From contig CALZPS010000008.1 in NCBI GenBank assembly GCA_945827765.1, positions 1 to 15,160 on the forward strand: 15,160 nucleotides of DNA, given 5' to 3'. This document shows positions 6,659-12,903 of the stretch, piece by piece (positions within the stretch are counted from its first letter, which is position 1; each line of letters opens with the position of its first letter). Both the position numbers and the translations under genes were made by a program. This DNA comes from an uncultured Lachnospiraceae bacterium. Its GTDB lineage: Bacteria; Bacillota; Clostridia; Lachnospirales; Lachnospiraceae. A model generated the notes under the pieces. The model saw nothing but the letters and a program-made list of their open reading frames with translations. It had not been told where the DNA came from and did not search any database.

Positions 6659-7135
6659 ATGGTAGAGAAAACATTGCAAATACTACAAAAGCAGTTTCCT
6701 GTGACGCAGAAAGATGCGGGGACATATGATACGTTCATTCTCGAATTTTATAACACGATGCTGGACGAGACGGCGGAGAATTATAAGAACTACATGGAGC
6801 TTCTGGAAAAGGAAAAAGAGCGGATTGCCGATATTCCGGCGCACGATCTGGGAAAACACTGGTATGATCCCATCAAGCTGGCGGCAAGCGATTCCAAGAG
6901 AGCGAAAAAATGCGGGGAGCGGTTAGATAAGCAGTATCAGCGCGCACTGGAATTATATGTGCAAATGCTGAAAGATGCTCCTGCAGCAGCCCCGTCGGAC
7001 AAAATGGCAAAATCATACGCTTATGTGGATGGTCTATTCAAGAACGGCGGGCCGTCTACGGATGCATTTGTCAAGGCAATCGGGGCGGAGAAAGCCCGGG
7101 ATATGTTTGAGACGGTGATATTTGGAGTAAGGTAG
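6659..7135 (+). CDS. Soluble, mostly helical protein of unknown function
   Basis: This 158-residue cytosolic protein has no membrane segment or signal peptide. It is charged and predicted helical by eye, with a Lys/Glu-rich stretch MELLEKEKERIADI near residues 42-55 and an Ala/Pro-rich linker DAPAAAPSDK in the C-terminal half. I see no catalytic motif or metal-binding cluster and do not recognise the family. GAAAGGG begins immediately after the stop of the upstream membrane protein and lies about 7 nt before this ATG, so the pair forms a tight unit. A role in binding or regulating the membrane protein is only a guess from position. Confidence 0.7.
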   Translation: MVEKTLQILQKQFPVTQKDAGTYDTFILEFYNTMLDETAENYKNYMELLEKEKERIADIPAHDLGKHWYDPIKLAASDSKRAKKCGERLDKQYQRALELYVQMLKDAPAAAPSDKMAKSYAYVDGLFKNGGPSTDAFVKAIGAEKARDMFETVIFGVR

Positions 7136-7190
7136 AAAGAACATATCAGGTATAATCCTCTTGAATCTGCACATTCTAAGAACAATAAAA

Positions 7191-7231
7191 GAGGAAGGAG
7201 CGCCGGGTGTTCTGCCCGGCCGGATGATATG
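7191..7231 (+). promoter_or_regulatory. Ribosome site separated from its start by a GC hairpin and a mini-ORF
   Basis: The strong ribosome site GAGGAAGGAG (7191-7200) is 28 nt from the ATG at 7229, too far for normal initiation. GCCGGG (7202-7207) and CCCGGC (7215-7220) fold into a six-pair hairpin in between. Looping it out leaves a 9-nt effective spacing. The same site also fits a six-codon ORF (GTG at 7207, TGA at 7225-7227) that ends one base before the ATG. Either hairpin-bridged initiation or translational coupling could start the gene. Confidence 0.5.
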
Positions 7232-7660
7232 GAAGAGAATACAATCAAGCTGTTAAAAGAGTGCAGCTCAGGATGCAAGATGGCAGTCAAAAGCATTGCG
7301 CAGGTAAAAGAGTATGCAGAGAATGAAAAGCTCACCCGTGTGTTAGAGTCATATGATAAAAAACACAGGGAACTGGATGAAGAGGTCGCGGGGATGCTTG
7401 CGCAATATGGCAAAGAAGAGAAGGAACCGGCCATGATGGCAGAGGTGGGTTCATGGATGAAAATTGAGATGAAGATGCTCATGAATGCGGACGACACTCA
7501 GATTGCCAAGCTGATGATGGACGGATGTAATATGGGAATCCAGTCGGTCAGTGAATATGTGAACAAATATCACGACGCGTCGAAAGAAAGCGAGTCGGTC
7601 GCAAAGAAACTCATTAAAATCGAAGAAGATTTTATGAAGGAAATGAAAGAGTTTGTGTAA
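7229..7660 (+). CDS. Small helical-bundle protein, ferritin-like or DUF2383-like
   Basis: A 143-residue soluble protein made almost entirely of amphipathic helices, with patterning like a four-helix bundle. Key segments are LLKECSSGCKMAVKSI (C12 and C16), KEYAENEKLTRVLESYDKKH, a Met-rich VGSWMKIEMKMLMN, and MMDGCNMGIQSVSEYVN (Cys near residue 100). This resembles stress-type helical-bundle proteins of the DUF2383/ferritin-like kind seen in Clostridia, but the ExxH iron-site residues are not evident, so iron binding is not claimed. It may be the last gene of the tetR-led series; a 93-bp spacer and an unusual initiation region precede it, so its own control is possible. A weak terminator-like hairpin follows at 7696-7728. 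Confidence 0.75.
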   Translation: MEENTIKLLKECSSGCKMAVKSIAQVKEYAENEKLTRVLESYDKKHRELDEEVAGMLAQYGKEEKEPAMMAEVGSWMKIEMKMLMNADDTQIAKLMMDGCNMGIQSVSEYVNKYHDASKESESVAKKLIKIEEDFMKEMKEFV

Positions 7661-7910
7661 GTGGGAATGTACAAGAGAATATTGTGAGCAATACGAAGCG
7701 GGCGGCATAGGTGTCATCCGCTTTATTTGGGTTGCCGTGCATCCGAAAGGAGCTGCCGGCGGCAGATTATGTAGGTATAGAAAAATTTTGGAGAATGAAA
7801 GTCATGATAAATGTTTGCGAAACACTGGAATAGTATGCCGTAAAATGATATATCAGATAGAAGCAGGTTAGGATTTGGGCATGGCTTGCAGAATGGAGAA
7901 GAGAATATTT
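7661..7910 (+). other. 250-bp spacer with a weak terminator and a GC palindrome
   Basis: AAGCGG (7696-7701) pairs with CCGCTT (7718-7723) and is followed by TATTT, a weak terminator candidate with a 16-nt loop. CTGCCG-G-CGGCAG at 7753-7765 is a perfect odd palindrome of unknown role. I see no convincing promoter for the DUF4869 gene. An open frame at 7653-7871 lacks a ribosome site and protein-like composition, so I do not call it. Confidence 0.4.
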
Positions 7911-8348
7911 ATGTTGAAAATATATTTTGGCGACATGGCGGATGTGATTTATAATACCTCGGTATATTTTAAAAACAGATATAGGAGAGAATGGATAACT
8001 GATCCAAACACAGTAAAGATGATTCGTGATGTGGACTCTTCAAAAGTACTGGGAAACGGGGCGATTGATAGTCCGGTGTTAGGGGTGATTTCACCGACAG
8101 AATTGTCAGGCGGAGTGAAAACTCTGATTTTGATTGATCATATTTCGGAAAAGGTTTTTAATGCATCAAATTGTGGAGACAATTGCGCAAAGTGGCTTTT
8201 GAAGATGGGGCGAGAGAAAGATATTACTGTGAATTTGCGGCATATCATGGATTTTGGCGATGAAGAATTTGAAATTTATATTATGAATACGGAAGAAATT
8301 GTTCGAAACATGGATGAACTGGTAAGAATAGCGGGAAGGTATGTGTAA
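7911..8348 (+). CDS. DUF4869 domain-containing protein
   Basis: A 145-residue protein matching the DUF4869 family as I remember it: MLKIYFGDM at the start, NGAIDSPVLGVISPTELSGG followed by VKTLILIDH, FNASNCGDNCAKWLLKM in the middle, and NLRHIMDFGD near the end. The function is unknown; two close cysteines (in NCGDNC) stand out. I chose the ATG at 7911 because family members begin at MLKIYFGD; GGAG lies 12 nt upstream, while in-frame ATGs further 5' add non-family residues. In related bacteria this gene is typically paired with an ATP-binding protein gene, and the damaged remains of one start 2 nt after its stop. The gene itself appears intact. Confidence 0.8.
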   Translation: MLKIYFGDMADVIYNTSVYFKNRYRREWITDPNTVKMIRDVDSSKVLGNGAIDSPVLGVISPTELSGGVKTLILIDHISEKVFNASNCGDNCAKWLLKMGREKDITVNLRHIMDFGDEEFEIYIMNTEEIVRNMDELVRIAGRYV

Positions 8349-8350
8349 AA

Positions 8351-8936
8351 ATGAAAGGGAAAAAGCACATTATTGTACAGAATGCAAATGTCAAATACAA
8401 TCGTGTTTATTGATGAGGGAAATGCTTTTGTAAAATCAACAGAGTTTGCATCTGAAATAAAAAAGACGGATAATTATTATGTGATCGTGACCAGAGAAAG
8501 CCTTGAGATATTGCCAATCAGTGTGGACGAGATTTACGGAATTCGCAGTTCGAAAAAGTATGGCGTGCTTGCACCGGTTTATCATGAGTTTTATCATATT
8601 TATGATGTCGGAAGATATGAAGAATATCCAATTCGACCGAGACGACTGATTGTAGAAGATACAAATTCGGGATATGAATTTTTTGCGGCGGTGTCTCCGA
8701 AAATTATGTGTGAAACTGCGTATGGAAAATCTAATATTTTTAATATCTTAAGTGAGAAAAAGATAGAAACACATACGTTAATTGTGGCAGACGGAGCTGC
8801 ATTCGGCTCGCAGATGAATCGAATTGAGCGTTTCTTTAAAAACAATCCATTTTTACATTTGTATTTACCGGAGTCTTTTGAATGGGTATTATTGAAAGCG
8901 GGAATCATAAAAGGTTCAAAACTATCGTGCCTCTGA
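8351..8936 (+). pseudogene. ATP-binding protein partner of DUF4869, P-loop segment deleted and frame-shifted
   Basis: Reading begins properly at ATG 8351 with GGAAGG upstream and gives MKGKKHIIVQNANVKY, but the frame ends at TGA 8411-8413. From about 8388 another frame continues as SNTIVFIDEGNAF and runs 180 residues to 8936 (DNYYVIVTRESLEILPISVD, EIYGIR, NPFLHLYLPESFEW). In the family as I know it, the opening peptide leads into a Walker A (G-x-SATGKT-type) region and an intervening stretch before the VFIDEGN Walker B-like segment. Both are missing here, so an internal deletion with a frame change has removed the nucleotide-binding loop. The C-terminal end is also close to the next rearranged segment. 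A shortened protein starting at 8388 would lack ATP binding. Family identity rests on memory; the two-frame structure is seen directly. Confidence 0.65.
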
Positions 8937-9135
8937 TGACATTCGGGAGATTCTGTGCCTGATAATCATCCCTTACGATTACTAGATTTCCATCCTCATT
9001 CATCTCTTCCGTATAAGTCGTCTCGATATGATATTCCGCAAACCTATCCGGGTCCAATGTCGCCGATTCATATTGCTCTGCGTTTAATCTGATACGGATT
9101 ACTTTTGCCCCTTCCAGTGTATACGTCCAATCCAG
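8905..9135 (-). pseudogene. Minus-strand coding remnant of an unidentified gene
   Basis: The complement of this stretch stays open for about 75 codons with protein-like content: DWTYTLEGAKVIRIRLN, then ESATLDPDRFAEYHIETTYT, NEDGNLVIVRDDYQ and LPNVIRGTIVLN, ending at a stop at 8905-8907. It has no start codon with a ribosome site and begins inside the tail of the truncated tetR gene, in a different frame. Its strand-and-turn rhythm suggests part of a surface or beta-rich protein, which I cannot name. The last codons overlap the end of the ATP-binding pseudogene, so the left edge of the fragment is probably near 8935. It looks like debris left by rearrangement. Confidence 0.5.
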
Positions 9136-9470
9136 CAGAATGTATTTGAAAGCAGCAGTTGGAAAGTATTCTGATTCTCTTTCAGGTAATTCAGGATATC
9201 AGTCAGAATCCGGATATCAGAACGGTCGGATTCATTGCCAGAATCAAGGGATGAAGTGTCTAAGAAGGCACTTATCCCATTAAAAATATCCAGATACACA
9301 TCTGACAGCAGTGCATAGATATCTGCGTAATTTGCGTAAAATGTGGAGCGGTTCAGACCTGCTTTCAGGCAAAGCTCTTTGATGGAAATGTTAGTGATGG
9401 ATTTCTTTTTCATTAATTCCAGCAGAGCGGACTTAAGCGCTGCGCGGCTTTTGATGATTCGCATGTCCAT
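9099..9470 (-). pseudogene. TetR-family regulator truncated after the DNA-binding half
   Basis: The 123-residue product starts with a normal TetR helix-turn-helix: KSALLELMKKKSITNISIKE, then LCLKAGLNRSTFYANYADIY (about residues 12-52). About 108 residues look native, ending in NTFQLLLSN. The final 14, TFCWIGRIHWKGQK, come from reading out of frame into the neighbouring remnant. Full-length relatives have about 180-200 residues, so most of the ligand and dimerisation domain is missing. The start is sound: ATG at 9470 with AAAGGAGG 8 nt upstream, and an extended -10 at 9501-9509. The gene is divergent from the SDR gene at 9676, the usual layout of a TetR and its target. A truncated protein may fail to dimerise, leaving the target unrepressed, or could act as a dominant DNA-binding fragment. 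Confidence 0.7.
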
Positions 9471-9495
9471 GACAGATACCTCCTTTGTATGTCAT
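9469..9495. promoter_or_regulatory. Imperfect palindrome at the truncated tetR start, possible operator
   Basis: On the minus strand ATGACATAC and GTATCTGTCAT face each other, matching apart from a two-base insertion. They enclose the ribosome site and reach the expected transcription start near 9494. This is where a TetR autoregulatory operator would sit. It could also fold in the mRNA with the ribosome site in the loop. Confidence 0.35.
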
Positions 9496-9500
9496 AAATC

Positions 9501-9509
9501 AGTATATCA
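9501..9509 (-). promoter_or_regulatory. Extended -10 promoter for the truncated tetR gene
   Basis: The minus strand reads TGATATACT, an extended -10 (TGN before TATACT, 5 of 6). No good -35 is seen, which is common for extended -10 promoters. It lies about 31 bp upstream of the start codon. Confidence 0.4.
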
Positions 9510-9581
9510 CATGCAACGCCATTTTGGACGGAAAATATACAAAGTATTTTGAGATAACCGACACATGACGGAATCTGTTGA

Positions 9582-9609
9582 TTGCAAATGAGTAAGAATC
9601 CTTTATACT
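9582..9609 (+). promoter_or_regulatory. Probable promoter of the SDR gene
   Basis: TTGCAA at 9582-9587 and TATACT at 9604-9609 are 16 bp apart. The SDR start codon lies 67 bp after the -10 box, leaving a short leader. It fires away from the divergent tetR remnant. The match is moderate. Confidence 0.45.
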
Positions 9610-9675
9610 AGAAGTAGAATCACTTTGTGAAAAAAAATAGCAAAAGTACAAAAAGACAGTAGAAGGAGAACGGAC

Positions 9676-10434
9676 ATGAGATTAGAAGGAAAAGTGGCAG
9701 TGGTAACAGGTGCATCCTCCGGTATGGGAAAAGCGATTGTAGAGCTTTTTGCCAAAGAAGGAGCAAACGTAGTGGCAGTAGCCAGAAGAAAAGAACGTCT
9801 GGAGGAGTTGGCGGCATCATTAAAAGATGCTCCGGGTGAGGTTGTAGTGTACGCAGGAGACATTTCTTCCAAAGAAGTTAATGAAGGCATGATTGACTGT
9901 GCAGTGGAGAAGTTCGGAAAACTGGATATCCTGATTAATAATGCCGGAATCATGGATGACATGAGCCCGATTGGTGATGCGACAGACGAGAAGTATGAGC
10001 AGGTGATGAAAGTCAACGTATACGGACCGATGACGGCGATGAGAAAGGCTGTCAATGTCATGAAAGCACAGGATACAAAAGGCAGTATTGTCAATGTGGC
10101 TTCCGTGGGTGGTATGCGCACTTGTGCCGGGGCGATTTACTGTGCATCCAAAGCGGCTTTGATTTCCATGACAAAGAACACTGCATACATGTATATGCCG
10201 GACGGAATTCGCTGCAATGCGATCGCGCCGGGCGGAATCGCAACCGAGATTTCCAGTTCTATGGGTATGCCGAATATGGCTGGTTATGGGCGTGTACAGA
10301 CTGTACTGGGATGCTCCCCGGCACCGGGTACATCCGAAGAAATCGCTGCCGCAGCACTGTTTTTGGCGAGTGACGAAGCAAGCTATGTCAACGGCGTGAT
10401 TCTGCCGGTGGATGGCGGCTGGATGGCAAGCTGA
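9676..10434 (+). CDS. Classical SDR-family NAD(P)-dependent oxidoreductase
   Basis: This 252-residue cytosolic short-chain dehydrogenase interconverts alcohol and ketone groups with NAD(P)H. All family elements are present: TGASSGMG (residues 11-18), ARRKERL after the second strand, whose arginines favour NADP(H), NNAG (88-91), and the catalytic S143, Y155 and K159 (YCASK). The PVDGGW ending is typical of tetrameric members. Candidates include 3-oxoacyl-ACP reductase-like enzymes and hydroxysteroid dehydrogenases; there is no fatty-acid synthesis cluster nearby, and sequence alone does not choose. AAGGAG lies 7 nt before the ATG. It is divergent from a truncated tetR and is a single-gene unit closed by the terminator at 10481-10530, so its normal control may be lost. 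Confidence 0.9.
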   Translation: MRLEGKVAVVTGASSGMGKAIVELFAKEGANVVAVARRKERLEELAASLKDAPGEVVVYAGDISSKEVNEGMIDCAVEKFGKLDILINNAGIMDDMSPIGDATDEKYEQVMKVNVYGPMTAMRKAVNVMKAQDTKGSIVNVASVGGMRTCAGAIYCASKAALISMTKNTAYMYMPDGIRCNAIAPGGIATEISSSMGMPNMAGYGRVQTVLGCSPAPGTSEEIAAAALFLASDEASYVNGVILPVDGGWMAS

Positions 10435-10480
10435 TGTTGTCCTGACAGAGATAATGAGACGAAACACGTCTGGAGTAAAT

Positions 10481-10530
10481 AAAGAGGGAATTTCATGCCG
10501 GAGATTTTTCCGGCTGAAATTCCCTCTTTT
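10481..10530. terminator. Strong bidirectional intrinsic terminator after the SDR gene
   Basis: AAAGAGGGAATTTC (10481-10494) pairs perfectly with GAAATTCCCTCTTT (10516-10529). A further GCCGG/CCGGC stem caps it around the loop AGATTTTT, giving about 20 pairs with one bulge. It ends in TTTT and begins with a run of A, so it can work in both directions. It separates the SDR gene from the two-component operon. Confidence 0.9.
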
Positions 10531-10582
10531 CAGGGTATGGCCCAATTGTTCCTATTGTCATTTCTTTTACTTGTTCAATTGG

Positions 10583-10611
10583 TTGTATTTCTCTGGGTGA
10601 TTCGATATAAT
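10583..10611 (+). promoter_or_regulatory. Promoter of the two-component operon
   Basis: TTGTAT at 10583-10588 and a perfect TATAAT at 10606-10611 are separated by 17 bp. The likely transcript begins near 10618, giving a leader of 50-75 nt. TTGTTC occurs twice upstream (10546-10551 and 10571-10576), which might be regulator contacts, but it is too short to be sure. Confidence 0.7.
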
Positions 10612-10693
10612 GAAATCAGCAGAAAAAACGGAATATCGTGAAGGAACAGGAAGAGTTACGGAGGTAAAATTGAACAGGAAAGCAGGTGGGGAA

Positions 10694-11407
10694 ATGCTGC
10701 GGATAGCGGTCGTAGATGATGAGCGGGAATTTCAGAAACAGATGCGACAATATCTTGCCCGTTATGAGACAGAAGAGAATCAGAAATTTCAGGTTACAGA
10801 ATTTTTGGATGGTCTGGATATTGCAGAGAATTATCAGGGACTATGGGACATCATTTTTATGGACATAAAAATGAAACATATGGATGGGATGGCGGCTGCA
10901 CGTAAGATCAGGGAGTATGATTCCAATGTGATATTGATATTCATTACTACAATGGGAAAATATGCGATTAACGGGTACGAGGTTGAGGCATTGGATTTTG
11001 TCGTGAAACCAATGGACTATGAACAGTTTCGGATGAAGATGCGCAAGGCACAAAATGCTGTGAAGAAGCAAAGTGTAAAAAAATATCTGATGCTGGCGAA
11101 GGACGGACATAAGGAACGAGTGTCTACGGATGATATTTTTTATGTGGAAGTGAAAAACCACAATCTGCATTATGTGACGGCAGAGCAGACTTATGTGGTG
11201 AGAGGAAAACTGGGAGATGCGGAAAAGGAATTGACAGGGATACAGTTTGCGCGCTGTAGTCAATCTTATCTGGTGAATTTAAAACATGTAATCCGTGTGG
11301 AAAAAGAACAAATTCAGGTGGGAGCTGATTGGCTGACATTAAGCCGGGCAAGGAAAAAAACATTCTTGCAGGAACTGGCGGATTATCTGGAGGCGGGATA
11401 CCAATGA
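10694..11407 (+). CDS. LytTR-family response regulator
   Basis: A 237-residue AgrA/LytR-type regulator. The receiver domain (residues 1-120) has the acidic pair D8-D9, the phosphate-accepting D57 in IIFMDIKM, T85 or T86, and K105 in VVKP. The C-terminal LytTR DNA-binding domain (about 135-237) includes FYVEVKNHNLHYVT, FARCSQSYLVNLKHV and LSRARK. It should bind direct-repeat DNA sites when phosphorylated by the kinase encoded next. I chose ATG 10694, giving the usual MLRIAVVDDE start, with AGGTGGGG closely upstream. A TTG at 10670 has a better-spaced GGAGG (10660-10664) and would add eight residues, so it is a real alternative. The stop overlaps the kinase start as ATGA. Confidence 0.9.
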   Translation: MLRIAVVDDEREFQKQMRQYLARYETEENQKFQVTEFLDGLDIAENYQGLWDIIFMDIKMKHMDGMAAARKIREYDSNVILIFITTMGKYAINGYEVEALDFVVKPMDYEQFRMKMRKAQNAVKKQSVKKYLMLAKDGHKERVSTDDIFYVEVKNHNLHYVTAEQTYVVRGKLGDAEKELTGIQFARCSQSYLVNLKHVIRVEKEQIQVGADWLTLSRARKKTFLQELADYLEAGYQ

Positions 11408-12711
11408 TGCAATATTTACAAAATGTGTGGATGATGGAACGGGCAATGCTGCCGTTTACGTCAGAACTTTTTTCGGCTGCAATTGTTTACGTGTACCTGT
11501 TAAGAAGAAAAGAACATTTTGCATTGCGGGTGGCTGCAGTTGGTCTTTTTGTTTTGCTGAGTCCGTTCTGGTGGAGCCTTTTTGTGCCGAAGATAGAATT
11601 GCAATTTTGGATTTTGTTATATACTTTATTTTGTATTAATGTGTTTGCTGAAACGATTATTGGAATCCGGGTTTGTTTTAAAGTACGTCTGTCAGAGGCG
11701 TTGTACTGTGCGACGTGCGCCTATATCACGGAACATATCGTATATTGTCTGCGGATTTTGTTCAATGAGCTGACGAAGACAAAGATGGCGGACAGCGGCG
11801 GTTTATGGTATTTCCTGCTGCACATTATCATTTACCTGCTCGCCTATCGGTTCATTGCCAAAAGAATGGTACAAAATCACCATTATGAAACCGGAGTGCT
11901 GCGTTCTGTAGGACTGATGCTTGTGGTTCTTTTGATTGTTTATCTGATGAGTGTGTGCAGCGGTATCTATGGCTGGAATACGATTCATGCAATTTATGCT
12001 TTGGTCTGTTGTCTGTTTATGCTCTTCAGCCAGTGTAATCAAGTGGCACAATTACAAATGCAGAAAGAGTTATACCGGAAAGAGCAGATTTGGCAGAAGA
12101 ACAAGGCACAGTATGAAATGTCAAAAGAGACGATTGAAATTATCAATCGGAAGTGTCATGATTTGAAACATCAGATCAGGGCGTTGAAAGGGATTGAAAA
12201 TATACAGAAACAAAAAGAAGTAGTGGAGGGAATTGAGGAATCCGTAATGATTTATGATGCCATAAAAAATACGGGGAATACAATTCTGGATACGGTACTT
12301 ACAGAAAAGGGACTTCTTTGTAAAGAACACAATATTCAGCTAAATGTGATTGCAGACGGGAAATTGTTGGATTTTATGGATGAGATTGATTTGTATACTT
12401 TATTTGGAAACGCGCTGGAAAATGCGATAGAAAGTAATCTTCGAATAAAACAGCCACAAAGACGTTATATCAATCTGCAGATCAGGGAAAAACTGAATCT
12501 GGTGCTGGTTCGTGTGGAGAATCCTTATGTAGGAGAAATTCAGATGTCGGGCGGCATCCCACAAACGGTGAAGAAAGAGAAAGAGGAGCATGGATTTGGT
12601 GTCAGAAGTATGATACATACGGCGGAAGAGTACGGAGGAATAACGAAAATTGAAACGCAGAATCAAGTTTTTGTCCTGCGTATTCTGTTTCCGCATGAGT
12701 CGGCTGTGTGA
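11404..12711 (+). CDS. GHKL-type sensor histidine kinase (AgrC/LytS-like)
   Basis: A 435-residue membrane kinase. The N-terminal 215 residues hold about six hydrophobic helices (for example LFSAAIVYVYLL, VAAVGLFVLLSPFWW, VGLMLVVLLIVYLMSV), with no large outside domain. A short helical linker (QLQMQKELYRKEQIWQKNK) leads to the kinase core: the phosphoacceptor region KCHDLKHQ with H252, the N box NALENAIES starting at N340, and HGFGVRSM as the ATP-lid glycine box. This is the topology of peptide-sensing AgrC-type kinases. The ATG at 11404 overlaps the regulator's stop, and GGAGG lies 10 nt upstream. No AgrB-like processing gene or pheromone precursor is seen nearby, so the signal is unknown. 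Confidence 0.9.
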   Translation: MMQYLQNVWMMERAMLPFTSELFSAAIVYVYLLRRKEHFALRVAAVGLFVLLSPFWWSLFVPKIELQFWILLYTLFCINVFAETIIGIRVCFKVRLSEALYCATCAYITEHIVYCLRILFNELTKTKMADSGGLWYFLLHIIIYLLAYRFIAKRMVQNHHYETGVLRSVGLMLVVLLIVYLMSVCSGIYGWNTIHAIYALVCCLFMLFSQCNQVAQLQMQKELYRKEQIWQKNKAQYEMSKETIEIINRKCHDLKHQIRALKGIENIQKQKEVVEGIEESVMIYDAIKNTGNTILDTVLTEKGLLCKEHNIQLNVIADGKLLDFMDEIDLYTLFGNALENAIESNLRIKQPQRRYINLQIREKLNLVLVRVENPYVGEIQMSGGIPQTVKKEKEEHGFGVRSMIHTAEEYGGITKIETQNQVFVLRILFPHESAV

Positions 12712-12903
12712 ATGGATTGTCTGCTTGATTCCTTTCATGCATGTGGGATGGTTAACATCTTTTGCTCGTGACTTAATGAGTTAATTACGACACAAAAATA
12801 ACACATTAGGACAAATCACCACCAAAATTGTAAAAACTTGCTAATATAATGTTAAAAATGTGCGGAAAAACCGACACATGAAACAAAGAAAGGGGAAGTT
12901 TTT
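12712..12903 (+). promoter_or_regulatory. Upstream region of the GH3 gene with -10 box and bulged inverted repeat
   Basis: A perfect TATAAT lies at 12845-12850 in AT-rich DNA, but no -35 stands out at 16-18 bp. About eight bases later ATGTGCGG (12858-12865) faces CCGACACAT (12871-12879) across AAAAA, an inverted repeat with one bulged base. It starts at the expected first base of the mRNA, so it could be an operator or a protective 5' hairpin. The ribosome site AGGGG is at 12891-12895. No strong terminator for the kinase gene was found. Confidence 0.5.

Noticed and set aside
7653..7871. 72-residue open frame after the helical-bundle gene
   Set aside because: It has no ribosome site, overlaps the preceding gene's end and a terminator-like hairpin, and its composition does not look like a protein.
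9820..10545. Long minus-strand open frame opposite the SDR gene
   Set aside because: The plus strand has all SDR motifs; this antisense frame starts downstream of the strong terminator and shows no family resemblance.
10610..10693. Response regulator starting at ATG 10610
   Set aside because: This ATG overlaps the -10 box of the operon promoter, so it would lie upstream of the transcript start.
9556..12881. Shared 13-mer AACCGACACATGA at 9556-9568 and 12869-12881 as a common regulator site
   Set aside because: One or two chance 13-mer matches are expected in a window this size, and the copies sit at different positions relative to their promoters (about -55 versus +12).
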